From positions 868,001 through 932,000 of the forward strand of contig NZ_JAOXSR010000001.1 of the NCBI RefSeq assembly GCF_026163685.1: a DNA stretch of 64,000 nt, written 5' to 3'. Of this stretch, positions 28,335 to 37,287 are shown piece after piece. The notes under the pieces are model-generated. The model had not been told where the DNA came from and ran no database searches. It was given only the letters and a program-made list of their open reading frames with translations. The stretch is from Oerskovia flava (lineage in GTDB: Bacteria > Actinomycetota > Actinomycetes > Actinomycetales > Cellulomonadaceae). Numbering within the stretch: position 1 is the first letter of the stretch; each line of letters opens with the position of its first letter. Made by a program: the position numbers and the translations under genes.

Positions 28335-28388
28335 CGAGGGAGGACCCCGGTCCGCGAGGGAGGACGACTGGCGTTCTCCCTCGCGGAC
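28335..28388 (-). other. Hairpin and direct repeat between aceA and aceB
   Basis: GTCCGCGAGGGAG (28350-28362) pairs perfectly with 28376-28388 (13 bp, 13-nt loop). CGAGGGAGGAC is also repeated directly at 28335-28345 and 28355-28365, so a competing fold is possible. It could partly terminate the aceA message or protect its 3' end. Confidence 0.5.
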
Positions 28389-28429
28389 GGGCGTTCTGTC
28401 TCGGCGTGAGGCGGGTCAGGCGGGATGGC

Positions 28430-29815
28430 TTAGTGGAACTGCTCGGTCTCGGTGGAGCCGGCCAGCGCGAGGGTGGCGCTGTCCGGGTTGAGAGCCGTGG
28501 CGACCCGGTCGAAGTAGCCGGTGCCGACCTCCCGCTGGTGGCGGGTGGCCGTGTAGCCGTCGGCCTCGGAGGCGAACTCGGCCTCCTGCAGCTCGACGTA
28601 GGCGCTCATCGCGCGGTCGTTGTACCCGCGGGCGAGCTCGAACATGGAGTGCGAGACGGCGTGGAAGCCGGCCAGCGTGATGAACTGGAACGCGTACCCG
28701 TAGGAGGCCAGCTCCTTCTGGAACTTCGCGATGGTCGCGTCGTCCAGGTGCTTCTTCCAGTTGAACGACGGTGAGCAGTTGTAGGCGAGCTTCTTGTCCG
28801 GGTACTGCTCGTGGACCGTCTCCGCGAACCGGCGGGCCAGCTCGAGGTCGGGCTCGCCCGTCTCGACCCAGATGAGGTCGGCGTACGGGGCGTAGGCCAG
28901 GCCGCGGGCGATGACGGTGTCGATCCCGGGGCGCGTGCGGTAGAAGCCCTCGGAGGTGCGCTCCCCGGTGAGGAACTCCTGGTCCCGGGGGTCGACGTCG
29001 GACGTGATGAGGTCCGCGGCGAGCGCGTCGGTGCGGGCGATGATCACCGCCGGGACCCCGGCGACGTCGGCCGCGAGCCGCGCGGCGTTGAGGGTGCGGA
29101 TGTGCTGCGCGGTGGGCACGAGCACCTTGCCGCCGAGGTGGCCGCACTTCTTCTCCGACGCGAGCTGGTCCTCCCAGTGCACGCCCGCGGCGCCCGCCTC
29201 GAGCATGGAGTGCATGAGCTCGTAGGCGTTGAGCGGACCGCCGAACCCGGCCTCCGCGTCCGCGACGATCGGGGCCAGCCAGTCCCGCTCCGGCTTGCCG
29301 GTCGAGGACTCGGCGGTCTCGATCTGGTCGGCCCGCAGCAGCGCGTTGTTGATGCGGCGCACGACGGCGGGGACGGAGTTCGCGGGGTAGAGCGACTGGT
29401 CGGGGTACGTCTGGCCCGAGAGGTTGGCGTCGGCGGCGACCTGCCAGCCGGACAGGTAGATCGCCTTGAGCCCGGCACGCACCTGCTGGACGGCCTGGTT
29501 CCCGGTCATCGCACCGAGCGCGGCGACCCACTCCTCGGTGTGGAGGAGGTCCCAGAGCTTCTCGGCGCCGCGGTGCGCGAGGGTGCGGTCCTCGCGCACC
29601 GAGCCGCGCAGCGCGACGACGTCCTCGGCCGTGTAGTCGCGGCGGACGTCGGTCCAGCGCGGGTCGGTCGCCCAGGTCAGGGCGAGCTCGGCAGCGGTCT
29701 GGCGCTGGTCTCCGGGACGAGCCGGCCCGGTCGAGCTGCCGGCGGACGCGACCCGGGTGCTCCCGGTCGTGTACTCGGTGCTGGCGCGTCGGGTGACGAT
29801 GGTGGGCGTGCTCAC
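28430..29815 (-). CDS. aceA: Isocitrate lyase
   Basis: A 461-aa isocitrate lyase, cleaving isocitrate to glyoxylate and succinate. The catalytic loop is KKCGHLGGK with C224; other marks are [27 protein letters not shown] (metal Asp), YNCSPSFNW and [11 protein letters not shown]. The first ~45 residues are Ser/Thr/Ala-rich, and 'gene start' GTG at 29815 has AGGAGG 5-6 nt upstream. Length is like other short-form bacterial enzymes (about 430 aa) plus this extension. aceB lies downstream, and the RamB-type regulator diverges from the same 142-nt promoter region, matching control by acetate. Confidence 0.96.
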   Translation of the reverse strand: MSTPTIVTRRASTEYTTGSTRVASAGSSTGPARPGDQRQTAAELALTWATDPRWTDVRRDYTAEDVVALRGSVREDRTLAHRGAEKLWDLLHTEEWVAALGAMTGNQAVQQVRAGLKAIYLSGWQVAADANLSGQTYPDQSLYPANSVPAVVRRINNALLRADQIETAESSTGKPERDWLAPIVADAEAGFGGPLNAYELMHSMLEAGAAGVHWEDQLASEKKCGHLGGKVLVPTAQHIRTLNAARLAADVAGVPAVIIARTDALAADLITSDVDPRDQEFLTGERTSEGFYRTRPGIDTVIARGLAYAPYADLIWVETGEPDLELARRFAETVHEQYPDKKLAYNCSPSFNWKKHLDDATIAKFQKELASYGYAFQFITLAGFHAVSHSMFELARGYNDRAMSAYVELQEAEFASEADGYTATRHQREVGTGYFDRVATALNPDSATLALAGSTETEQFH

Positions 29816-29916
29816 GGGGTGCCTCCTGTGCGGTGGTGCGGTCGGGGATCTCCGTCGCCGGAGCTCCTGAAACGACCTTCCTCCCTCGTGCAAGGGGTTC
29901 TCAAGCCAATCCGAGG

Positions 29917-29936
29917 AGAAGAAGCGTCGTTCTTCT
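29917..29936. promoter_or_regulatory. Perfect palindrome in the aceA/ramB divergent promoter region
   Basis: AGAAGAAGCGTCGTTCTTCT has perfect 7-nt arms and a 6-nt spacer. It lies 102 nt before aceA and 22 nt before the ramB GTG, in an A+T-richer patch. Candidate site for RamB autoregulation or for another acetate regulator; it does not match the TTTGCAAA-type RamB box I know from corynebacteria. Confidence 0.5.
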
Positions 29937-29957
29937 GTTGTGCGCAAGGAGTGAGGT

Positions 29958-31469
29958 GTGTCACCCTCAGTCATGGCAATCTCGACGTCCAGCACCGCCG
30001 GAACCTCGGAACCTGCGCGAATCCCGCTCGAGAGCGAACCCGACGCGCTGACCATCGGCCGTCGTGTGCGCCACCTGCGCACCGCGAAGGGCATGACCCT
30101 CGACGAGCTCGGGGCCGCGATCGGTCGCGCGCCGTCGCAGGTCTCGATGCTGGAGAACGGCCGACGGGAACCGCGGTTCGCGCAGCTCCAGGCCGTGGCG
30201 CGGGCGCTCGGGGCGAGCCTCGACGACCTGCTGTCGGCCGAGCCGCCGTCCCGCCGCGACGCCCTCGAGATCGAGCTGGAACGCGCCCAGCGCGGGCCGC
30301 TCTTCTCGGCGCTCGGGCTGCACCCCGTGCGGGTGGGCAAGTCGCTGCCGACCGATGCGCTCGAGACCATCGTCGCGCTCCAGCGCGAGCTCGCGCGCCT
30401 GCACACCGAGCGCGCCGCGACGCCCGAGGAGGCGCGGCGCGCGAACGCCGAGCTCCGCGCGGTCATGCGCGCCCAGGACAACCACTTCCCGGAGCTGGAG
30501 GACACGGCGCGGGACCTGCTGGACGGCGTCGGGCACACGCGTGGACCGATGTCCCAGCGCGTGGCCGCCGACCTCGCCGCGCACCTCGGCTTCTCGCTCC
30601 ACTACGTCCACGACCTGCCGCACTCGACGCGGTCGGTCATCGACCTGCGCCACCACCGCGTCTACCTGCCGAGCAACGGCATGCGCGCGGCGAGCGACCC
30701 TCGCTCGGCCCTCCTGCAGGCCCTCGCCAGCCACGTCCTCGACCACCAGGAGCCGCGCGACTACGCCGAGTTCCTGCGCCAGCGCGTCGAGGCGAACTAC
30801 CTGTCGGCCGCGCTGCTGCTGCCCGAGCGCGACGCGGTCAAGCACCTGCGCGCCGCCAAGGACGAGCGGGAGATCTCGGTCGAGGACCTGCGGGACGCGT
30901 TCGCCGTCTCCTACGAGACCGCCGCGCACCGGTTCACGAACCTCGCCACCAAGCACCTCGGCATCCCGGTGCACTTCATGAAGATCCACGAGGCCGGCAT
31001 CATCCACAAGGCCTACGAGAACGACGGCGTGCGGTTCCCGTCCGACGCGCTCGGCGCGGTCGAGGGGCAGTACGTCTGCCGGCACTGGACCGCCCGCACG
31101 GTCTTCGCGGTCGAGGACCGGCTCAGCCCGTTCAGCCAGTACACCGACACGCCGAGCGGCACGTACTGGTGCACCTCACGGGTCCAGGAGACCGCCGACG
31201 GCGAGTTCTCCGTGAGCGTCGGGGTGCCGTTCGCGCACGTCAAGTGGTTCCGCGGGCGCGAGACGACCGAGCGCACCGTCTCCCGCTGCCCGGACGAGTC
31301 CTGCTGCCGCCGCCCGCCCGCCGTGCTGGCGGACCGGTGGGCGGACCAGGCCTGGCCGAGCGCCCGCCCGCACGCCAGCATGCTGGCCGCCATGCCCGTC
31401 GGCGCCTTCCCCGGGGTGGACACGACCGAGGTGTACACGTTCCTCGAGGCGCACGCGCCCACGTCCTGA
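29958..31469 (+). CDS. ramB: RamB-type (ScfR) regulator of acetate metabolism
   Basis: A 503-aa regulator. An XRE helix-turn-helix lies at about residues 34-90 ([37 protein letters not shown]). The middle (about 190-330) is the IrrE-like region, with [11 protein letters not shown] and [13 protein letters not shown] but without a clear HExxH zinc motif. The C-terminal short-chain-fatty-acyl regulator domain has [12 protein letters not shown] and the Cys group [13 protein letters not shown]. RamB in corynebacteria and mycobacteria binds the aceA and aceB promoters and acetyl-CoA genes. The divergent aceA supports this. GTG at 29958 follows AAGGAG by 6 nt; the ATG at 29973 has no such site. Confidence 0.88.
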   Translation: MSPSVMAISTSSTAGTSEPARIPLESEPDALTIGRRVRHLRTAKGMTLDELGAAIGRAPSQVSMLENGRREPRFAQLQAVARALGASLDDLLSAEPPSRRDALEIELERAQRGPLFSALGLHPVRVGKSLPTDALETIVALQRELARLHTERAATPEEARRANAELRAVMRAQDNHFPELEDTARDLLDGVGHTRGPMSQRVAADLAAHLGFSLHYVHDLPHSTRSVIDLRHHRVYLPSNGMRAASDPRSALLQALASHVLDHQEPRDYAEFLRQRVEANYLSAALLLPERDAVKHLRAAKDEREISVEDLRDAFAVSYETAAHRFTNLATKHLGIPVHFMKIHEAGIIHKAYENDGVRFPSDALGAVEGQYVCRHWTARTVFAVEDRLSPFSQYTDTPSGTYWCTSRVQETADGEFSVSVGVPFAHVKWFRGRETTERTVSRCPDESCCRRPPAVLADRWADQAWPSARPHASMLAAMPVGAFPGVDTTEVYTFLEAHAPTS

Positions 31470-31490
31470 GGCGCGTCCCGAGGCACGGGT

Positions 31491-32099
31491 TCAGGCGAGG
31501 AGCTGGCGCACGAGGGCGTCGGCGGCCCAGTCCTCCCACTGCGCACCGCTCCAGCCGCACGACTCCACGAGCTGGTCGTACACCTCGGGTCCGAGCGTGA
31601 CGTAGGTGACGTCGCGAGCGCGGTCCTCGGGCACGCGCAGCGTGGCCTTGCCCGCGAGCGACGCGGTGAACCGGGCGGTGACCTCCCGGCGCTGGTGCTG
31701 GTTCTCGGCCCACAGCGCGGCCATCTCCTCGTGGGCGGGGGCGGCCTCGCGCAGCGTGCGCAGGAGCGGGACGACGCGCTCCATGACGGTGCGCGTCCCG
31801 GCGACCTGGCGGCGCAGGTGGTCGCGCGGGTCGGGGGACCCCAGGGCGTGCCGGGCCCAGTCGCGGTCGAGGGTCGCGACGGGTTCGGCGTCGCCGGCGA
31901 CCGTCACGTCGAGCACCTCGGCGAAGAGCGCGTGCTTGGTCCCGAACGTGTAGTAGACGGTCTGCGTCGCGACGCCGGCCGCGCGGGCGACGTCCTCGAC
32001 GGACGTGCGGGCCCACCCGCGCTCGACGAACAGGGTGCGCGCGGCGTCGAGCATCCGGCCCCGGGTCGCCCGGGCCTTCTCGGCGCGTGTCCCGCTCAT
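31491..32099 (-). CDS. TetR-family repressor
   Basis: A 202-aa TetR protein. The helix-turn-helix is at residues 10-60: ATRGRMLDAARTLFVERGWA, TSVEDVARAAGVATQTVYYT, FGTKHALFAEVLD. The ligand domain is all helical and unrecognised in detail (REAAPAHEEMAALWAENQHQ). It is divergent from a saccharopine dehydrogenase-like gene; a 19-nt palindrome lies in the 65-nt gap across the promoter of that gene, so repression of the neighbour and of itself is very likely. It converges on ramB with a 21-nt gap and no obvious hairpin. Confidence 0.92.
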   Translation of the reverse strand: MSGTRAEKARATRGRMLDAARTLFVERGWARTSVEDVARAAGVATQTVYYTFGTKHALFAEVLDVTVAGDAEPVATLDRDWARHALGSPDPRDHLRRQVAGTRTVMERVVPLLRTLREAAPAHEEMAALWAENQHQRREVTARFTASLAGKATLRVPEDRARDVTYVTLGPEVYDQLVESCGWSGAQWEDWAADALVRQLLA

Positions 32100-32127
32100 C
32101 GGTCCTCCTCGGTCGGGTCAGCCGATC

Positions 32128-32155
32128 TTGACTGTAGTAAGACTACAGTGATACT
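32128..32155 (+). promoter_or_regulatory. Promoter with embedded TetR operator
   Basis: TTGACT (32128-32133) and GATACT (32150-32155) are -35 and -10 hexamers 16 nt apart. The palindrome ACTGTAGTAAGACTACAGT (32131-32149; 7-nt arms, 5-nt spacer) overlaps the -35 hexamer and fills the spacer. The ATG at 32165 is only 9 nt past the -10, so the transcript is probably leaderless. Confidence 0.75.
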
Positions 32156-32164
32156 CACTAGAGC

Positions 32165-33244
32165 ATGACTACAGCGAAAACGGATGTCCTGGTCGTCGGC
32201 GGGTACGGAGCCGTGGGGTCAGCGGTGTGCGAGGCCCTCGCCGGCACGCTCGGCGCTCGGGTGGTGCCCGCGGGGCGCGACGCGCGGCGCGCGGCGGCGC
32301 TCGCCGACCGGCTCGGCCTCGATCGGTCGGCCCGCGTGGACCTCGACGACCTCGCGACGCTGCGCGCCGCGCTCGACGGGGTCGGGGTGGTCGTCCTGTG
32401 CGTCGAGCCCGGGGACGACCGGGTCGCGCGGTTGTGCGTCGAGCACGGAGCAGGGCTCGTCGACGTCTCGGCGACGCGGACCCAGCTCGAGGCGGTCGAG
32501 CGCCTCGACGCGCAGGCGCGCCGTGCCGGGTCGCCGATGCTCCTGAGCGTCGGGGTCGCGCCGGGACTGACGAACCTGCTGGCTCGGCGAGCGCACGAGG
32601 GCGTCGGCGGGGCGGAGCGCATCGACCTCACCGTCGTCCTCGGTGCGGGGGAGCGCCACGGGGCGGACGCCGTGCGCTGGACCGTCGACCAGCTCGTCGA
32701 CCCCACGAGCAGGACGGGGCCGCGCTCGTCTCGCCGCCTCCACGTGCCCGGGTTCGGGGACCGGACCGCCCACCCGTTCGACTTCTCCGACCAGCACACG
32801 CTGCGCAGGACCCTGGGCGTGCCGCGCGTCGCCACGAGGTTCTCGCTCGACTCCCGGGTGCAGACCCGCCTTCTCTTCGGCGCGCGGCGGCTGGGGCTCC
32901 TGCGGGCGATGCGAGCGCCGCGGGCGCGCCGCGCGCTGGTGACGACGCTCGGACGGTTCCACGCGGGTGGGGACCGCTTCACCGTCATGGCCACGGCGTC
33001 CTCGGCGCGCGGGGCCTCCGAGCACGCGCTCACCGCCCGGGGACAGGGACGGTTCACCGGGCTCGTCGCGGCGGCAGCGGCCCGCGCCGTCCTCGCCGGG
33101 CAGGTGCCGCCCGGCGTCCACCACCTCGAGCAGGTCGCCGCCCTGCAGGACCTTCCCGAGCGGCTCGTGGCCGACGGCGCGAGCGTGGTCGAGCCGGCTA
33201 CCCGGCGGAACCCTGCTGGGCCGCGGGTCCCATCACGTCCTTGA
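32165..33244 (+). CDS. Saccharopine dehydrogenase-like NAD(P)-binding protein
   Basis: A 359-aa protein. The Rossmann loop VLVVGGYGAVGSAVCEAL (residues 8-25) and the following VVPAGRDARRAAALADRLG, VDLDDLATLRAALDGVGVVV belong to the saccharopine dehydrogenase N-terminal domain; SVGVAPGLTNLLARRA is the next conserved stretch. The C-terminal half (about 150-340) is less conserved. Its substrate is unknown; relatives annotated as saccharopine dehydrogenases often act on other compounds. There is no ribosome site before the ATG, which fits leaderless translation from the promoter just upstream. Control by the divergent TetR is likely. The 3' end overlaps the convergent hydrolase gene by 47 nt. Confidence 0.8.
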   Translation: MTTAKTDVLVVGGYGAVGSAVCEALAGTLGARVVPAGRDARRAAALADRLGLDRSARVDLDDLATLRAALDGVGVVVLCVEPGDDRVARLCVEHGAGLVDVSATRTQLEAVERLDAQARRAGSPMLLSVGVAPGLTNLLARRAHEGVGGAERIDLTVVLGAGERHGADAVRWTVDQLVDPTSRTGPRSSRRLHVPGFGDRTAHPFDFSDQHTLRRTLGVPRVATRFSLDSRVQTRLLFGARRLGLLRAMRAPRARRALVTTLGRFHAGGDRFTVMATASSARGASEHALTARGQGRFTGLVAAAAARAVLAGQVPPGVHHLEQVAALQDLPERLVADGASVVEPATRRNPAGPRVPSRP

Positions 33245-34982
33245 GCCGCTGCGTGTCGGAGTCCGTCCACCCCGCGGGCGGGTGCAGGGCCGAGAAGCCG
33301 TCCGCGTACTCCAGGTGGTAGTTGTGCCCGTGACCTGCGGGGATGTCGGAGGCCGCCGCCACGAACAGGTCGCCGGTGAGCTGCCAGAACGTGACGAACG
33401 GCCACCACCGCACGTCGGTGAGGACGTCGGGTCCGCGGGGCTCGCGCAACCAGTCGGGCTCGGACCACAGCAGCGACGGCGACCACCACGTCACGCCGTC
33501 CGACGCGTGCTGGACGTAGACGACGCGCGGCTCCTCCCACGTCGTGGGCAGCTCCCAGATCGTGGCGGCGCTCGCGGCGCCGGTGCCCCACCGGACCTGC
33601 GCGCCCGCGTCGAGGACCGGCGAGTACTCCGGCGACCCGGAGTCGCGGGCGTCGGTGAGGTCCCGCCAGTTCGGGGTGAAGCCGGGCGTGCCGACGAACA
33701 GCGCACCGTCCGTGCGCGCGGTCATGTCCTGCAGCCCGCTGAAGGCGCCCTGGGCGCCGAAGGAGCCCAGGGAGATGCCGAAGGTGAGCAGGCGGGGCCG
33801 GTCGTCCTCGGGCAGGTCGGACCACCGCTCGTAGACGGCCTCGAACAGCGCCTTGCCGGCGTCCGGCGGTGTGCTGCGGTCACCGACGAAGCTGATCCAG
33901 CTCGGCAGGTACGAGTACTGCATGGTCGCGATGGCGGTGTCTCCGCCGTGCATGAGCTCCAGGGCCTCGCTCATGCCGGGATCCACCCAGCCGGTGCCCG
34001 TCGTGGTCGCGACGACGAGCGTCGAGCGGTCCCAGGCGCCGGTGCGGTCGAGCTCGGCGACGACCCGCGAGGCGGTCGCGTCGAGGTCGCCGTCGGCGTC
34101 GAGGCCGGCGTAGACGCGCACGGGCTCGAGGACGGCGTCCGGGTCGACGACGGTCCCCGCTGCGGCGAAGTCGCGCAGCTCGTCGAGGGTCGGGCCGAGG
34201 GCGACGAAGTTGCGGCCCTCGGCGCCGAGCGACTCCCACGTCTCCGGCGAGCCGGGCGAGCCGGAACGCTCCGTCTGCGTCGGCGGGACGAGGTCGGCGG
34301 CGACGGTGTCGTTCGCCGTCGCGTAGACCGAGCTGAGGAGGCTGAGCGTGCCGGACCAGATGACGCCGTTGAACAGCAGGACGGTCACGACGGCGACGGC
34401 GACGCCGCTCGCGAAGCGGGCCACCGGGGCGGGGACGACCCGGCCGACGAGCCGGCTCAACAGCTGGGCGACCCGGCGCAGCCCCCGGCCCGCCTGCAGC
34501 ACGAGGAGGGCGACGACGAGCGTGGTGACGACGACCGCCACGTCCCGGGCCGCGAACTCGGCCGGCATCCCGAACAGCTCGCGGAGCTCGGACTGCCAGC
34601 GGGCGGCGAGCACGAGGAACAACGGCACCAGGACGATCGTCGCGCCGGCGAGCACCCACCAGGCGAGCCGGCCCGCCCGGGCGCTCCACCGCACGCGCAG
34701 CCCGACACGGCCGGCGAACCACTGCGCGAACGCCCCGAGCCCGTACCCGCCGACGACGCTCATCCCGCTGATCACCGCCTGGAAGTACCAGGCGCGCGGG
34801 ATGAGGGACGGCGTGCAGGAGAGGCAGAAGAAGAGCAGGGCGAGCACGAGCCCGGTCGCCGAGAACCGGCGGACGTACCGCAGCAACGCGTCCGCCACGC
34901 GGTGACGCGGGGAGGGGGCCGGCTCGATCACCTCGGGCTGCCGGACGTCGACCTCGGACGGTGCTGCCTCGGTGTGCTCCAC
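33198..34982 (-). CDS. Membrane alpha/beta-hydrolase family protein
   Basis: A 594-aa protein with two parts, as in mycobacterial and corynebacterial alpha/beta-hydrolase membrane proteins. Residues about 40-230 carry five or so transmembrane helices (LVLALLFFCLSCTPSLIPRA, WWVLAGATIVLVPLFLVLAA). The outer C-terminal part has the nucleophile elbow GISLGSFGA, preceded by LTFG, and later GDLFVAAASDIPAGHGHNY with a candidate catalytic His. Substrate is unknown; envelope lipids are a guess. It stands alone and converges on the TetR-controlled gene with 47 nt overlap; a 21-nt gap separates it from the upstream thiolase stop, so the thiolase transcript may read into it. Confidence 0.85.
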   Translation of the reverse strand: MEHTEAAPSEVDVRQPEVIEPAPSPRHRVADALLRYVRRFSATGLVLALLFFCLSCTPSLIPRAWYFQAVISGMSVVGGYGLGAFAQWFAGRVGLRVRWSARAGRLAWWVLAGATIVLVPLFLVLAARWQSELRELFGMPAEFAARDVAVVVTTLVVALLVLQAGRGLRRVAQLLSRLVGRVVPAPVARFASGVAVAVVTVLLFNGVIWSGTLSLLSSVYATANDTVAADLVPPTQTERSGSPGSPETWESLGAEGRNFVALGPTLDELRDFAAAGTVVDPDAVLEPVRVYAGLDADGDLDATASRVVAELDRTGAWDRSTLVVATTTGTGWVDPGMSEALELMHGGDTAIATMQYSYLPSWISFVGDRSTPPDAGKALFEAVYERWSDLPEDDRPRLLTFGISLGSFGAQGAFSGLQDMTARTDGALFVGTPGFTPNWRDLTDARDSGSPEYSPVLDAGAQVRWGTGAASAATIWELPTTWEEPRVVYVQHASDGVTWWSPSLLWSEPDWLREPRGPDVLTDVRWWPFVTFWQLTGDLFVAAASDIPAGHGHNYHLEYADGFSALHPPAGWTDSDTQRLKDVMGPAAQQGSAG

Positions 34983-35003
34983 GCCCCGATAGTAGGGGGT
35001 GGC

Positions 35004-36200
35004 TCAGGATTCGAGCAGGAGCGCCTCGCCCTGGCCGCCACCGCCGCACAACCCGACCGCGGCGCGACCACCGCCGCGGCGTGCCAGCTCGTGCGCCGCA
35101 TGGACGGCGAGGCGTGCACCCGAGGCGCCGATGGGGTGGCCGAGGGATATCCCGCCGCCGTGCACGTTGACCCGCTCGGGGTCGACGCCGAGGAGGGCGG
35201 TGGACCGTGCGACCACGGTCGCGAAGGCCTCGTTGATCTCGACCAGGTCGAGGTCACCGGCGCTCCAGCCCTCCCGGTCGAGGGCGGCGGCGATCGCGCG
35301 CGCGGGTTGTGAGTGCAACGAGGTGTCGGGTCCGGCGACCTGACCGGCCGACCGGACGGTCGCGAGCACCTGTGCTCCGGAGCTCTCGGCGCGGGCGCGG
35401 GTCGTCAGGACGAGGGCGGCGGCGCCGTCGGAGATCTGGGACGAGTTCCCGGCCGTCAGGGTCCCGTCCGGGGCGAAGGCCGGGCGCAGCCGTGCGAGGG
35501 ACTCGGGCGTCGTGTCCGGTCGGACGCCCTCGTCCGTGCGCACCTCGATGTCCTCGCCGCGCCGCTGCGGGACGAGGACGGGCGCGATCTCGGCGTCGAA
35601 CCGTCCGTCCTTCCACGCAGCCGCCGCCCGCTGGTGCGAGCGGGCCGCGAGCGCGTCCTGGTCTTCCCGCGAGACGTAGGCGTCGCCCGTGTTGGTCCGT
35701 TCGGTCGACACGCCCATCGAGTCGTGGTCGAACGCGTCGGTGAGGCCGTCGTGCGCGGCGGCGTCGAGGAGCGTCACGTCACCGAAGGTGAAGCCTGCGC
35801 GCGCTCCCGGCAGCACGTGCGGGGCGTTCGTCATCGACTCCTGGCCACCGACGAGCACGACCTCCGCCTCGCCCGTGCGGAGCAGGCGCGCGCCGTCGAT
35901 CACGGCCGTCAGACCCGAGAGACAGACCTTGTTGAGCGTGACGGCCGGGACGTCCCAGCCGATCCCGGCGGCGATCGCGGTCTGACGGGCGGGGTTCTGG
36001 CCGGCACCCGCCTGGAGGACCTGGCCGAAGATCACGGCGCCGACCGACGCCCCGAGCGACCCCGCGCGCTCTAGCGCCGCGCGCGCCGCGACGGCGCCCA
36101 GCCGGGTCGCGGTGAGTGTCGCGAGCGAGCCGCGGAGCCGTCCCTGGGGAGTTCGGGCGGCGGCGACGATCACGACGTCGTCGGGTCTGGTGCTGCTCAT
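35004..36200 (-). CDS. Acetyl-CoA C-acetyltransferase (thiolase)
   Basis: A 398-aa thiolase II. The acyl-accepting Cys is C93 in LNKVCLSGL; the C-terminal catalytic pair is H355 in GHPIGASGAR and C385 in LCGGGGQGEALLLE. EINEAFA and NVHGGGISLGHP are the other signatures. It condenses two acetyl-CoA or cleaves acetoacetyl-CoA, linking to fatty acid or ketone use and to the glyoxylate genes nearby. AGGAGG lies 6 nt before the ATG at 36200. It stands between the hydrolase gene and the Mrp operon, 82 nt after mrpG on the same strand, so it may also receive read-through. Confidence 0.95.
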   Translation of the reverse strand: MSSTRPDDVVIVAAARTPQGRLRGSLATLTATRLGAVAARAALERAGSLGASVGAVIFGQVLQAGAGQNPARQTAIAAGIGWDVPAVTLNKVCLSGLTAVIDGARLLRTGEAEVVLVGGQESMTNAPHVLPGARAGFTFGDVTLLDAAAHDGLTDAFDHDSMGVSTERTNTGDAYVSREDQDALAARSHQRAAAAWKDGRFDAEIAPVLVPQRRGEDIEVRTDEGVRPDTTPESLARLRPAFAPDGTLTAGNSSQISDGAAALVLTTRARAESSGAQVLATVRSAGQVAGPDTSLHSQPARAIAAALDREGWSAGDLDLVEINEAFATVVARSTALLGVDPERVNVHGGGISLGHPIGASGARLAVHAAHELARRGGGRAAVGLCGGGGQGEALLLES

Positions 36201-36282
36201 CGTGCGACCTCCTGGTGAGCGACGGTGCTCGGGACCCGCTGTGGGGCTCTCTCCCGAGCATCGCACGTCCGCACGCGGGACG

Positions 36283-36663
36283 TCAGCCCTCGGCAGTGCT
36301 CCCCTTGACGGCGTCGGTGCGGTCGTCCGGGGTGTCGTCGGAGATGGCGTCCGGGGACGTGTTCGCAACGAGTGGTGAACCCGTTGTGTAGGCGGCTCGC
36401 GCGAGGGCCATCGAACCGATCGCGGACGTGGCGAGCTGAAGGACGACGGCCAGCACGACCTTGATCGTGTCGTCGAGCGCCGGTGCGATGAGGAGCGCAC
36501 CGATGACGACCTGGACGATGCCGAACCCGGCTGCCGTAGAGATGGCTGACGTCCGGGTGTAGACGTCGGGCAGCTTGAGCAGTCCGAGGCCGGCGGTGAG
36601 GAAGACGATCCCGCCGAGCACGACGAGGACCTGTCCGACGATCTCGAGGACGGAGGTGGTCAT
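36283..36663 (-). CDS. mrpG: Na+/H+ antiporter subunit G
   Basis: A 126-aa MnhG/PhaG subunit with three transmembrane helices in the first 95 residues: VLEIVGQVLVVLGGIVFLTAG, then KLPDVYTRTSAISTAAGFGI (the family motif) and VVLAVVLQLATSAIGSMALA. A 30-residue Asp/Thr-rich tail is extra. It is the last gene of the mrp operon and starts 1 nt after the mrpF stop. The heteromeric Mrp complex exports Na+ (or other cations) for H+ and supports pH and salt tolerance. Confidence 0.93.
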   Translation of the reverse strand: MTTSVLEIVGQVLVVLGGIVFLTAGLGLLKLPDVYTRTSAISTAAGFGIVQVVIGALLIAPALDDTIKVVLAVVLQLATSAIGSMALARAAYTTGSPLVANTSPDAISDDTPDDRTDAVKGSTAEG

Positions 36664-36664
36664 G

Positions 36665-36922
36665 TCAGCGCTCCCCACGGGTCAGGGCGCGTGCCAGTGA
36701 CAGCGCCGAGAGGAATCCGACGAGCGAGGCGACGAGGACCAGGTCGAACGTGCCGACGCTCTCGGTCGCGACCCCGACGATCGCGATGATCGCGATGATC
36801 GCGAAGAAGAACAGGTCGGCCGCGACGGCGCGGTTCGCGTCGTCGGGTCCGGCGATCATCCGGTAGGCCGCAGCCAGCATGGCGAGGACCACCAGACCTG
36901 CCGCCACGGTGAGGGCGATCAC
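36665..36922 (-). CDS. mrpF: Na+/H+ antiporter subunit F
   Basis: An 85-aa subunit with three transmembrane helices: VIALTVAAGLVVLAMLAAAY, the conserved RMIAGPDDANRAVAADLFFF and VGTFDLVLVASLVGFLSALS. The GTG start overlaps the mrpE stop by 4 nt. The GPDxxNR(A/I)VA motif is typical of MrpF. The end runs to within 1 nt of mrpG. Confidence 0.93.
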   Translation of the reverse strand: MIALTVAAGLVVLAMLAAAYRMIAGPDDANRAVAADLFFFAIIAIIAIVGVATESVGTFDLVLVASLVGFLSALSLARALTRGER

Positions 36923-37287
36923 GAGGCGGTCTCCTTCCGTCGGGTGGCTCGGACCATGTGGTCCTCGATGACGCGCAGCTCGGCGATCAGGCCCTCCGGA
37001 CCGTCCGCATACATGCCGTGGACGTACAGGTCCCAAGCGCCGTCGCTCGATCCGGGTCGCGTGCGCGTCCCGAGCGTGAGCGTGCCGGGTGTCAGAGTGA
37101 TTGCGGTCGCCAGGAGCGTGACCTCGGCCGCTGAGCGGCACCGGGTCTCGAGGCGAGCGATGCAGGGCGACGAGTTCTGCCCGGGCGTGACCGTGTCTCG
37201 GATGACGGTGAAGTTCGAGACCACCACCTGCCACACGAACCACACGACGAACCACGCCCAGCGCAACGGCCAGGTCAGCCAGCTCAT
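36919..37287 (-). CDS. mrpE: Na+/H+ antiporter subunit E
   Basis: A 122-aa MnhE subunit, shorter than the usual ~160 aa. The N-terminal membrane part is a single segment (WAFVVWFVWQVVVSNF region, residues 8-25) rather than two or three helices. The C-terminal cytoplasmic domain is intact: TLLATAITLTPGTLTLG, LYVHGMY and EDHMVRA. A shorter N-terminus is common in actinobacteria. The ATG overlaps the mrpD stop by 4 nt and its own stop overlaps mrpF by 4 nt, so translation is tightly coupled. Confidence 0.9.
   Translation of the reverse strand: MSWLTWPLRWAWFVVWFVWQVVVSNFTVIRDTVTPGQNSSPCIARLETRCRSAAEVTLLATAITLTPGTLTLGTRTRPGSSDGAWDLYVHGMYADGPEGLIAELRVIEDHMVRATRRKETAS

Noticed and set aside
29881-29957. 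GTGCAAGG and GTGCGCAAGG as RamB boxes
   Set aside because: Too short and G+C-biased to be told from chance; do not match the known A+T-rich box.
28811-31600. A 929-codon plus-strand frame spanning aceA antisense and ramB
   Set aside because: It crosses two well-identified genes and a divergent promoter; no domain in its product.
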